In this document: piece after piece, positions 40,506 through 48,324 of the stretch
Layout of the letters: every line of letters begins with the position of its first letter
Position numbering within the stretch: position 1 is the stretch's first letter
NCBI RefSeq assembly: GCF_046591575.1
Contig: NZ_JBIQWA010000010.1
Location: forward strand, 1-64,000
Origin: Marivita sp046591575
GTDB taxonomy: Bacteria; Pseudomonadota; Alphaproteobacteria; Rhodobacterales; Rhodobacteraceae
DNA length: 64,000 bases
Reading direction: 5' to 3'
Program-made: the position numbers and the translations under genes
The notes under the pieces: model-generated
The model's input: only the letters and a program-made list of their open reading frames with translations
The model's database searches: none
Told to the model about the DNA's origin: nothing

Positions 40506-43466
40506 ATGCCTAAGAAAATGCTTATCGATGCCACCCACGCGGAAGAAACCCGCGTTGTGGTGGTTGATGGAAACAAGGTCGAGGAATTCGATTTTGAATC
40601 CGAAAACAAGCGCCAGCTTGCTGGCAACATCTATCTCGCAAAAGTAACACGGGTCGAGCCGTCGCTTCAGGCGGCGTTTGTTGATTACGGTGGCAACCGC
40701 CACGGGTTTCTTGCGTTTTCGGAAATTCATCCGGATTATTATCAGATCCCGGTCGCGGATCGCGAAGCGCTTTTGGAAGAAGAGCGCGCCTATGCCGAAT
40801 CTCAGGCCAAACGGGATGATGAGGAAGACGCCTCCAAGCCGCGCCGTGGGCGGGGTCGGGGACGGTCCAAGGCGGCCAAGGCCGATAGCGAGGATGCCGT
40901 CGCAACCAAAGAGGTTTCGGAAGAGATCTCTGGGATGGAAACCATTGATCTGACCGATGATGCGCGTGACACCGAAGGGTTGTCACCGATGGAGACCGTG
41001 GCCGAAACGCCGGTTGAAGAGCCAGAAGATACATCGGCTGCTGACGCAAGCGATCAGTCGTCGGATAACACAGACGACGCGCAGACGGATCTGTCCGACA
41101 GCGACGAAACTGGCGGCGATGAGACTCACAGTGACGAAACTGACGGGGACGATGACGACGACGATTCAAAGGCACAGCCTGCGGATCGTGACGAGACCAT
41201 CGAATCTGTTGCAGATGATGACACACAGGACGAAATCCGCCCGCGCCGCAAGCCACGCCCCAAGCGGTATAAAATCCAGGAAGTGATCAAGGTGCGCCAG
41301 ATCCTTCTGGTGCAGGTCGTCAAGGAAGAGCGGGGCAACAAGGGTGCGGCGCTGACCACCTATCTGTCGCTGGCCGGACGCTACTGCGTGCTGATGCCCA
41401 ACACCGCGCGGGGCGGTGGCATTTCCCGCAAGATCACCAACGCGCCGGACCGCAAGAAACTCAAAGAGATCGCCAACGAGATTGACGTGCCGCAGGGTGC
41501 GGGGCTGATCATTCGGACGGCGGGGGCCAAGCGCACCAAGACCGAGATCAAGCGCGACTACGAGTATCTGCAGCGGCTGTGGGAGCAGATCCGCGAATTG
41601 ACGCTCAAGTCGATCGCGCCAGCCAAGATTTACGAGGAAGGCGACCTGATCAAACGGTCGATCCGTGATCTGTACAACCGCGAGATTGACGAAGTGCTGG
41701 TCGAGGGTGAGCGCGGCTATCGCATCGCCAAGGACTTCATGAAAATGATCATGCCGTCCCACGCGAAAAACGTGAAGCATTACGTCGATCCGATGCCCTT
41801 GTTCGCGCGGCATCAGGTCGAAAGCTACCTGTCGGGTATGTTCAACCCGACGGTGCAGTTGAAGTCTGGCGGCTACATCGTGATCGGCGTGACCGAGGCG
41901 TTGGTGGCCATCGACGTGAACTCGGGTCGGGCGACGAAAGAGGGCTCTATTGAAGAGACCGCTTTGAAGACCAACCTTGAAGCCGCCGAAGAGGTGGCGC
42001 GCCAGTTGCGCTTGCGGGACCTTGCGGGCCTCATTGTGATTGATTTCATCGACATGGACGAGCGTAAGAACAACGCTGCCGTTGAAAAGCGCATCAAGGA
42101 CAAGCTCAAGAATGATCGTGCGCGCATCCAGGTGGGGCGCATTTCCGGCTTTGGCCTGATGGAGATGAGCCGCCAGCGTCTGCGCCCCGGCATGATCGAG
42201 GCGACGACGCAGCCATGCCCAAGCTGTCATGGCACGGGTCTGATCCGGTCGGATGACAATATGGCGCTGCAGGTGCTGCGCCAGATCGAGGAAGAGGGCG
42301 TGCGCCGCCGTTCACGCGAGGTGTTGATCACCTGCCCGGTGTCGATTGCCAATTACCTGATGAACCAAAAGCGCGAACATGTGGCCCAGATCGAGGCGCG
42401 CTATGGTCTGTCTGTGCGCATTGAGGGCGATGTGCATATGGTCAGCCCTGATTTTTCCATGGAGAAGTTCAAGACCGCCACTCGCGCCGTGCCCGAAGCC
42501 GGGGCACCGGTGGTGTCGGTGGATACCTCGATCATGGATCAGATCGACGAGGATGCAGCATCCGAGGATGACGATCAGACCGATGCGGTCTCTGAAACCT
42601 CTGATGAGGAGGATGACAAGCCCAAGAAGCGCCGCCGCAGGTCGCGCCGTGGCGGGCGGAACCGGAATCGCAATCGGGATCGTCAGGACGATGAGGAGAA
42701 TGGCTCCGATAGCGGCGATGATGGGGACCAGTCCGACGATAAAACGCCCGACGACGCCGATACAGACGCGCCGGTGCCAGCGGCTGCCGATACTGAGGCC
42801 CGGGTAGAGGAGGCGACACCTCCCGCAGCGGAAGCCCAAGCCGAGGAGGCCCCGGTCAAGCCCAAGCGCACCCGGACCCGGACCCGCAAACCCAAAGTGG
42901 ATGCGGAAGCTGCCGAAGACACCGCCGCGCAGGCAGAGCCAGCAGAGGCTGCCCCTGTCGAGGCCGGTGAAGAGGCTCCCGCGCCCAAAAAGACGCGGAC
43001 GCGAAAGGCCCCAGCGCGTAAGAAGGCTGCGGCTGGTGACGAGGCGCCTGCTGTGGCAGATGCAGAGGACGCGCCCAAGAAACCGACACGGTCGCGCACA
43101 CGCAAGAAAGCCGTGCCCGCCGCCGAGGCGGAGGCCGAGGTTGCATCAGACACGGCAGAGAAAAAGCCGGTCAAGCGCACCCGCACCCGTAAAGCCGCCA
43201 AACCCGAGGCGGACACGCCTGCCGCGGCTGCGGTGGCTGTCGAAGATGCGCCAACTGCGGTCAAGGATGCGCCAGCGTCCGAGACGGCAAACGCGGTGCC
43301 GGTTCCAGAGGCGGCAGAGGTGGCGGTTGCCACACCTGTGGCGGCCGAGCCGGACGCGGCACCGAAAGACACGGCGGCAAAAGAGACAGCGCCCGCTGAG
43401 GCGAGTGAACAATCGGATGACGAGCCCAAAAAGAAACGCCGGGGGTGGTGGTCTCTGGGTCGCTGA
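40506..43466 (+). CDS. rne: Ribonuclease E
   Basis: The 986-residue protein matches alphaproteobacterial RNase E: MPKKMLIDATHAEETRVVVV, an S1 domain split by an acidic insertion of about 150 residues (roughly 95-250, nearly all Asp/Glu/Ser/Thr), then YKIQEVIKVRQILLVQVVKE, the 5'-sensor, the DNase-I-like catalytic region (GLIVIDFIDMDERKNN) and the Zn-link CPSCHGTG. The C-terminal third (about 670-986) is a disordered, Arg- and Ala/Glu-rich tail with several RTRTRK repeats that should scaffold the degradosome and bind RNA; it ends KKKRRGWWSLGR. The enzyme starts mRNA decay and processes rRNA and tRNA. The ATG at 40506 is chosen from the family N-terminus. A strong terminator follows. Confidence 0.93.
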   Translation: MPKKMLIDATHAEETRVVVVDGNKVEEFDFESENKRQLAGNIYLAKVTRVEPSLQAAFVDYGGNRHGFLAFSEIHPDYYQIPVADREALLEEERAYAESQAKRDDEEDASKPRRGRGRGRSKAAKADSEDAVATKEVSEEISGMETIDLTDDARDTEGLSPMETVAETPVEEPEDTSAADASDQSSDNTDDAQTDLSDSDETGGDETHSDETDGDDDDDDSKAQPADRDETIESVADDDTQDEIRPRRKPRPKRYKIQEVIKVRQILLVQVVKEERGNKGAALTTYLSLAGRYCVLMPNTARGGGISRKITNAPDRKKLKEIANEIDVPQGAGLIIRTAGAKRTKTEIKRDYEYLQRLWEQIRELTLKSIAPAKIYEEGDLIKRSIRDLYNREIDEVLVEGERGYRIAKDFMKMIMPSHAKNVKHYVDPMPLFARHQVESYLSGMFNPTVQLKSGGYIVIGVTEALVAIDVNSGRATKEGSIEETALKTNLEAAEEVARQLRLRDLAGLIVIDFIDMDERKNNAAVEKRIKDKLKNDRARIQVGRISGFGLMEMSRQRLRPGMIEATTQPCPSCHGTGLIRSDDNMALQVLRQIEEEGVRRRSREVLITCPVSIANYLMNQKREHVAQIEARYGLSVRIEGDVHMVSPDFSMEKFKTATRAVPEAGAPVVSVDTSIMDQIDEDAASEDDDQTDAVSETSDEEDDKPKKRRRRSRRGGRNRNRNRDRQDDEENGSDSGDDGDQSDDKTPDDADTDAPVPAAADTEARVEEATPPAAEAQAEEAPVKPKRTRTRTRKPKVDAEAAEDTAAQAEPAEAAPVEAGEEAPAPKKTRTRKAPARKKAAAGDEAPAVADAEDAPKKPTRSRTRKKAVPAAEAEAEVASDTAEKKPVKRTRTRKAAKPEADTPAAAAVAVEDAPTAVKDAPASETANAVPVPEAAEVAVATPVAAEPDAAPKDTAAKETAPAEASEQSDDEPKKKRRGWWSLGR

Positions 43467-43489
43467 TCCGACATTCCAACCAACAACAG

Positions 43490-43518
43490 AACGCCCCGTG
43501 ATCATCGCGGGGCGTTTT
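43490..43518 (+). terminator. Rho-independent terminator of rne
   Basis: AACGCCCCG (43490-43498) pairs with CGGGGCGTT (43508-43516) around a 9-base loop, followed by TT. It overlaps the end of the convergent tusA gene by two bases, so it may also affect that transcript. Confidence 0.85.
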
Positions 43519-43744
43519 ACGTTCCGGCTTTCTGAATGACCCACACCATATCGGCACCGTCTTGCTGACTGCTGACAAGCGTGTGCCCGGCCTCATTGCA
43601 GAAATGCGGCACGTCCACGATGGCGGCGGGATCATCGGTGCGAATCTGCAGAACATCACCTGCGGACAACGCCATCAGACGTTTGCGCGCTTTGAGGACG
43701 GGCAGGGGACATAACAGTCCAGTGGCATCAAGCTCTTGTGTCAT
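43517..43744 (-). CDS. tusA: TusA-family sulfurtransferase
   Basis: The 75-residue protein has the TusA/SirA fold: LDATGLLCPLPVLKARKRL with the sulfur-carrying C12, then LQIRTDDPAAIVDVPHFCNEAGHTL. TusA-like proteins pass persulfide sulfur to tRNA-thiolation or molybdenum cofactor pathways. The start is uncertain: ATG codons at 43837 and 43798 in the same frame would add an N-terminal extension, but the domain starts at 43744. No convincing ribosome-binding site separates the choices. It is divergent from ccdA, with 104 bases between starts. Confidence 0.88.
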   Translation of the reverse strand: MTQELDATGLLCPLPVLKARKRLMALSAGDVLQIRTDDPAAIVDVPHFCNEAGHTLVSSQQDGADMVWVIQKAGT

Positions 43745-43848
43745 ATGCACCGATTTAGGCGGCGCGCCGTCGTCTGTCCACCGGGGCAGCACAATCATGT
43801 GACTGTCCGTCGCGTGACAGGATCGGCGGGTTGGCATATGTCGTGAGT

Positions 43849-44601
43849 ATGTTGGAATTTCAAATCATCGACGCCGCTTTGTTTCCGGCCATGAGCATTG
43901 CCCTTCTGGCGGGGGCGTTGTCGTTCCTGAGCCCTTGTGTTCTGCCCATCGTGCCGCCGTATCTGGCCTATATGTCGGGCGTGAGCGTCAGCGATATGGA
44001 GCAGGGCGGATCAGGGCGCAGGCAGGCCGTTATTGCGGCACTGTTTTTTGTGCTGGGACTGTCGACGATTTTTATCCTGCTGGGATTCACCGCCTCGGCC
44101 TTTGGGGCGTTTTTTCTGAATTATCAGACCCAACTGGCGCAGGCCTCGGGTGTGGTGGTGATCATTTTCGGCCTGCATTTTCTGGGTGTGTTCCGGATTC
44201 CGTTTCTGGATCAGGAAAAGCGGCTTGAGACCGGCGAACAGGGCGGGTCGGCCTTTGGGGCCTATGTGCTGGGGCTGGCCTTTGCCTTTGGCTGGACACC
44301 GTGCATTGGCCCGCAGCTTGGGGCGATCCTGTCGCTGGCCGCGTCCGAGGCGTCGGTCACGCGTGGCACGGTGCTTTTGGCGGTCTATGCGGCGGGTCTG
44401 GGCATTCCGTTTCTGCTGGCGGCAATGTTCATGACGCGGGCATTGGGGCTGATGAACCGGATCAAAAAGCATATGCGCAAGATTGAACTGGCGATGGGCG
44501 GTTTGCTGGTTGTTGTGGGCCTCGCGCTGGTTACGGGTGCGTTCACCAGCTTTGCGTTCTGGTTGCTTGAGACATTCCCGGGACTGGCGCTGCTGGGGTA
44601 G
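43849..44601 (+). CDS. ccdA: CcdA-type cytochrome c biogenesis protein
   Basis: The 250-residue protein has six membrane segments and the paired CcdA/DsbD-beta motifs: LSFLSPCVLPIVPPY near the N-terminus and FGWTPCIGPQLGAI in the centre, whose cysteines carry reducing power from thioredoxin across the membrane. It supplies electrons to periplasmic thioredoxin-like proteins for haem attachment and other reductions. The ATG at 43849 follows a short in-frame extension from a TTG. The next gene (DUF2182) begins 77 bases after its stop. Confidence 0.9.
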   Translation: MLEFQIIDAALFPAMSIALLAGALSFLSPCVLPIVPPYLAYMSGVSVSDMEQGGSGRRQAVIAALFFVLGLSTIFILLGFTASAFGAFFLNYQTQLAQASGVVVIIFGLHFLGVFRIPFLDQEKRLETGEQGGSAFGAYVLGLAFAFGWTPCIGPQLGAILSLAASEASVTRGTVLLAVYAAGLGIPFLLAAMFMTRALGLMNRIKKHMRKIELAMGGLLVVVGLALVTGAFTSFAFWLLETFPGLALLG

Positions 44602-44678
44602 CGGCCTGATTTTTCAATTGTCAGAAGCCGGATTGGCTGACATTGATCGGGGTGGGACAGGTTCAGAAAGACATCCAG

Positions 44679-45467
44679 ATGCAAGGCACGTTTCGCACCA
44701 TCGGCTGGCTGACATTCTTTGCGGCAATCCTTGGGGCCTGGGTGTTTTTATACATGATGGCGGTCGGCATGGATCTCGACATCCTTGGCCGCCCCGGTCC
44801 GATGGGCGAAACGATGCGTGCGATGGACCCGCGCATGGACATGTATATGCCCATGGCAGAATTCGGGCCGCTGTTTGCGATGTGGGCGATCATGATGGCG
44901 GCGATGATGTTGCCTACCATGGTGCCGACCTTGCGCGCCTATGAAGACTTGATGGTCAGTGCCAATGGCACACGGATCGGCTGGTGGGGGGTGCTGCTGG
45001 GCTACGGCGTGGTCTGGGTGGCGTTCGCGGCCCTGATCACAGCGGTGCAGCTGGCACTGCTGTTCGGAAGTGTCGTGGATATGCTGGGCATCGCGCGCAG
45101 CGTTGTCGTGCAGGGCGGGCTGCTGATTGCGGTTGGCGCGTTTCAGTTCACCAAGGTCAAAGAGGTCTGCCACGGCGTTTGCCACAGTCCGATGAGCTAT
45201 TTCCTCACACGCTGGAAAACCGGGTTTGACGGCGGGCTGCGTATGGGGCTGGGGCTGGGCGCGTTTTGCGTCGGCTGCTGCTGGGGCTTTATGGCGCTGG
45301 GCTTTGTCGGCGGGGTGATGAACCTGGCCTGGATGGGGTTGGCGACGCTGTTCATGGTGGTCGAGAAACTGCCTCAGATCGGGCATTATACAACAAAACC
45401 AATGGGCGTTGCCCTGATCATTGCGGGTCTTGCGGTGATTGGCTGGCCCATGATGACGGGAGGATAA
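44679..45467 (+). CDS. DUF2182 predicted metal-binding membrane protein
   Basis: The 262-residue protein has six or seven membrane segments and the Met-rich DUF2182 core: MDMYMPMAEFGPLFAMWAIM followed by MAAMMLPTMVP, then HGVCHSPMSYF, and GAFCVGCCWGFMALGFVGG. The clustered Met, Cys and His residues in the membrane suggest a soft-metal (for example copper) ligand role, but the family is uncharacterised. The start at 44679 is chosen over a TTG at 44643. It is followed after 1 base by the DUF1326 gene. Confidence 0.85.
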   Translation: MQGTFRTIGWLTFFAAILGAWVFLYMMAVGMDLDILGRPGPMGETMRAMDPRMDMYMPMAEFGPLFAMWAIMMAAMMLPTMVPTLRAYEDLMVSANGTRIGWWGVLLGYGVVWVAFAALITAVQLALLFGSVVDMLGIARSVVVQGGLLIAVGAFQFTKVKEVCHGVCHSPMSYFLTRWKTGFDGGLRMGLGLGAFCVGCCWGFMALGFVGGVMNLAWMGLATLFMVVEKLPQIGHYTTKPMGVALIIAGLAVIGWPMMTGG

Positions 45468-45468
45468 G

Positions 45469-46173
45469 ATGGCGGTCAAAAAACGCCCCGATGCAGACCG
45501 GTTGCCGGTCAGCCAGAGAATCGACCAGAGGATGGACAGCCCCAAACGGCGGCGCATGACGCCGACAGAATGGGCGATCAAGGGGGAATTGTTCCTGAAC
45601 TGTTCGTGCACCGTGTTCTGCCCCTGTGTGGTCAGCCTTGGCGCACATCCCCCGACCGAGGGGCATTGCTACGCCTGGATGGCGATTGCCATCGACGAGG
45701 GGCATTACGAGGGCGAAGACCTGTCGGGGCTGAACGTGGGCCTGATGGTCGACATTCCGGGCCGCATGGCCGAGGGCGGCTGGAAGGTGGCCGCGTATGT
45801 CGACGAGCGCGCCAGTGGCAAAGCCTATAACGGGTTGTTGCAGATCTTCAGCGGTGCTGCTGGTGGGACAACGGGTTTGTTTACCATGCTGGTGAGCGAT
45901 ATCGTGGGGGCCGAGCGCGAGAAAGTCGAGATTGTGCGCGACGGCAAGAAGCGGGGGCTGTATATCGGGCGCAAGATCCAGGGCGAGATCGAGATGATCG
46001 ATGGCGCATCGCCCGATCATCCGGTGATGATCACCAATTCGAAATACTGGATGGGGCCCGACATCATTGCTGCGCGCGGCGTGAAATCGAAAGTGCGCGA
46101 TTATGGCCGCATCTGGGATTTTGGGGGCAAATCCGCCGAGATCTGCCCGATTGATTGGTCAGGCCCCAGATAA
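45469..46173 (+). CDS. DUF1326 family protein
   Basis: The 234-residue protein has the DUF1326 core: an N-terminal CSCTVFCPC motif (C45, C47, C51, C53) with GHCYAWMAIAIDEGHYEGED, then GLLQIFSGAAGG, and a beta-rich C-terminal half. It is soluble. DUF1326 genes commonly stand beside DUF2182 genes, as here (1-base gap), and the cysteine cluster points to metal binding. Function is unknown. A truncated DinB gene begins 2 bases after its stop. Confidence 0.88.
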   Translation: MAVKKRPDADRLPVSQRIDQRMDSPKRRRMTPTEWAIKGELFLNCSCTVFCPCVVSLGAHPPTEGHCYAWMAIAIDEGHYEGEDLSGLNVGLMVDIPGRMAEGGWKVAAYVDERASGKAYNGLLQIFSGAAGGTTGLFTMLVSDIVGAEREKVEIVRDGKKRGLYIGRKIQGEIEMIDGASPDHPVMITNSKYWMGPDIIAARGVKSKVRDYGRIWDFGGKSAEICPIDWSGPR

Positions 46174-46174
46174 C

Positions 46175-46420
46175 ATGCGCGTTTTCCGCGAATACTGCCT
46201 GACCTTCGCGCGGTATAATGCCGGGCAGAACACGCAATTGCGCGCGGGCTTTGCGGCGGAGCCGGAGGCAAAATTGCGTCAGGCGCGCAGAGGGTTTTTC
46301 GGGTCGGTATTCAAGACCGCGAACCATTTGCTTTGGGGTGATATGCTGCGGATGTCGCGTTTTGACGGTGGACGCGCAGGCCCCCGAGATGGATCGTTCG
46401 GGGACGGGTTATGGTTGTGA
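46175..46420 (+). pseudogene. dinB: Truncated DinB-family protein
   Basis: The frame from ATG 46175 encodes 81 residues: MRVFREYCLTFARYNAGQNT is a typical DinB-family opening and GFFGSVFKTANHLLWGDMLR includes the conserved metal-ligand His of the four-helix bundle. After about residue 63 the match ends and the frame reads SRFDGGRAGPRDGSFGDGLWL to a stop. The family is usually about 160 residues, with further His ligands, so the second half is lost; no continuation is seen in the other frames before the next gene. A C-terminal deletion is likely, and the product is probably inactive. Confidence 0.55.
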
Positions 46421-46520
46421 CGCGCGTGAGTGACGTACCGGTGTGGTCCGTGTGTGCTTAGACAGGGCGCGGACCGGGGTGGTTTGAACATTGACCCGAA
46501 TGTGACACGATCTGAGATGG

Positions 46521-46575
46521 CGGGAGCGAGAGGCCAGCCTCTCGCGCTCTCCGAGGTATTTTTGGCAAGAGGAAG
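46521..46575 (+). repeat. Palindromic intergenic element before acuI
   Basis: GCGAGAGG-CCAG-CCTCTCGC (46526-46545) is followed by CTCTCCGAGGTATTTTTGGC. A similar layout, hairpins followed by CTCCCCCGAGATATTTTTGA, occurs at 51367-51411. The shared core CTCYCCGAGRTATTTTTG in two different intergenic spaces suggests a dispersed element. Confidence 0.5.
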
Positions 46576-46584
46576 GAGCGAGGC

Positions 46585-47571
46585 GTGTTCAAGGCATTGG
46601 TTGTTCGCAAGGACGAAGACAGTGGCAAGACCTCGGCGGCGGTTGAGGAGATCGGATTGGACGATCTGCCCGACGGGGAGGTGACCGTGGCAGTCGAGCA
46701 TTCGACGGTGAATTACAAAGACGGGTTGTGCATCGGGCCGGGAGGCGGATTGGTGCGCAAATATCCGCACGTGCCGGGCATTGATTTTGCCGGCACAGTC
46801 GAGGCGTCGGAGGATGACCGCTATGCCCCCGGTGACAAGGTTGTGCTGACCGGCTGGCGCGTCGGTGAGGCGCATTGGGGGGGCTACAGTCAGACGGCGC
46901 GGGTCAAGGCCGATTGGCTGGTGCCCCTGCCAGAGGGGCTTGATACACGGGCTGCGATGGCGGTGGGCACGGCGGGCTTTACCGCGATGCTGGCGGTGAT
47001 GGCGCTTGAGGATCATGGCATCAAGGACGGGCCGGTTCTGGTGACCGGGGCAGCCGGGGGTGTCGGGTCTGTGGCGACGGCGATTTTGGCCAATCTGGGG
47101 CATGAGGTCGCTGCTGTGACCGGACGCCCGGAACAGGCGGAGTATCTGACATCGCTCGGGGCCACCCGGATCGTGCCGCGGGACGAGATCAACGAGACGG
47201 TCAAACGTCCGCTGGAGGGGGAAACCTGGGCCGGGTGTGTGGATGCGGTCGGGGGTGCGATGCTGGCTCGGGTGTTGGGGCAGATGAAATACGGCGCATC
47301 GGTGGCGGCGGTTGGTCTGGCGGGCGGGGCCAATTTGCCGGCTTCGGTCATTCCGTTTTTGTTGCGGGGGGTGAACCTTTTGGGCATCGACAGCGTCATG
47401 CAGCCCTATGACAACCGGGTGCGTGCATGGCAGCGGATTGCCCGGGATCTGCCGATGGACAAGCTGGAGGCGATGGTGACACCCGCCACGCTGGAGGATC
47501 TGCCCCGGCTGGGGGCAGAGATCCTCAAGGGACAGGTCAAGGGTCGTGTGGTGGTGGATCTGCGCGGGTAG
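46585..47571 (+). CDS. acuI: AcuI/YhdH-like acryloyl-CoA reductase
   Basis: The 328-residue protein matches zinc-free medium-chain reductases of the YhdH/AcuI type: ALVVRKDEDSGKTSAAVEEI, STVNYKDGLCIGPGG, PGIDFAGTVEAS, and the nucleotide-binding VLVTGAAGGVGSVATAILANLG. AcuI reduces toxic acryloyl-CoA to propionyl-CoA with NADPH, which matters in organisms that cleave dimethylsulfoniopropionate (DMSP). Translation starts with GTG, preceded by AAGGAG. No DMSP lyase or demethylase gene is in the window. The distinction from YhdH paralogues rests on overall resemblance, so the symbol is tentative. Confidence 0.8.
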   Translation: MFKALVVRKDEDSGKTSAAVEEIGLDDLPDGEVTVAVEHSTVNYKDGLCIGPGGGLVRKYPHVPGIDFAGTVEASEDDRYAPGDKVVLTGWRVGEAHWGGYSQTARVKADWLVPLPEGLDTRAAMAVGTAGFTAMLAVMALEDHGIKDGPVLVTGAAGGVGSVATAILANLGHEVAAVTGRPEQAEYLTSLGATRIVPRDEINETVKRPLEGETWAGCVDAVGGAMLARVLGQMKYGASVAAVGLAGGANLPASVIPFLLRGVNLLGIDSVMQPYDNRVRAWQRIARDLPMDKLEAMVTPATLEDLPRLGAEILKGQVKGRVVVDLRG

Positions 47572-47681
47572 CTGGTTTTGGGAAATGGTCTGAAAACGAC
47601 ATCGCCCTCTGAAAACACCTGACATTTCTTTAGGTAAATGTCGATTTTGCGAAGTTGGATGTGTCGCAAACGGCACATGAT

Positions 47682-47719
47682 GCGCCGCCCCGGCTTGTGT
47701 CGGGGCGGCGCTTCTGTTT
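47682..47719 (+). terminator. Rho-independent terminator after acuI
   Basis: An 11-bp perfect stem GCGCCGCCCCG (47682-47692) and CGGGGCGGCGC (47701-47711) around an 8-base loop is followed by TTCTGTTT. A weaker hairpin ACATTT/AAATGT (47622-47641) precedes it. Confidence 0.82.
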
Positions 47720-47861
47720 AGTGTGATGGCACTAGCCAGACAGATGCAGGGCTCCGGTGACATGGGGGCTTGTCGATAGCGCGGGACACACCCGTGTGCG
47801 GTGGTGCGGATGACATAATCCGGCATCGTCGCGGGCATCACGGCGTAAAAGGAGGGACAGA

Positions 47862-48275
47862 GTGTTCACACGTATCATGGTGCCGGTCGATCTGGCACAT
47901 TTGGAACCGTTGGACCGGGCGCTGCGCTGCGCGGCGGATCTGGCCAAGCATTACGGGGCTGTCATCGTCTATGTCGGTGTTGGTGCGGCCACACCGGGAT
48001 CGGTTGCGCATAATCCGCAAGAGTTTGCGCAGAAGATGTCGGAGTTTGCCGAAGCGCAGGCAGAGGTGCATGGCGTGTCGACCGAAGGCGTGGCGATGAC
48101 CAGCCCCGATCCGACCACAGACCTTGACCCCACATTGCTCAAGGCTGTTGATCAGGTTGGCGCGGATCTAGTGGTGATGGCCAGCCATATTCCCAATCTG
48201 ACGGATTATTTCTGGCCCTCCAACGGAGGTACGATTGCGGCAAAGGCCAAGATTTCTGTGATGGTCGTGCGGTAA
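47862..48275 (+). CDS. uspA: Universal stress protein (UspA family)
   Basis: The 137-residue protein has the UspA fold: MFTRIMVPVDLAHLEPLDRA with the GTG start, GADLVVMASHIPNLTDYFWPSN, and the C-terminal AKAKISVMVVR. The GxxGxxG(S/T) ATP-binding motif is replaced by SHIPNLTDYFWPSNG, so ATP binding is doubtful. It lies 50 bases before a BCCT transporter on the same strand, which suggests stress-linked osmolyte uptake. Confidence 0.85.
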   Translation: MFTRIMVPVDLAHLEPLDRALRCAADLAKHYGAVIVYVGVGAATPGSVAHNPQEFAQKMSEFAEAQAEVHGVSTEGVAMTSPDPTTDLDPTLLKAVDQVGADLVVMASHIPNLTDYFWPSNGGTIAAKAKISVMVVR

Positions 48276-48324
48276 GGCACGGCTGTCCGGGCACAACAGG
48301 ATTTCAGACAAGAGGAGGCCGTTT

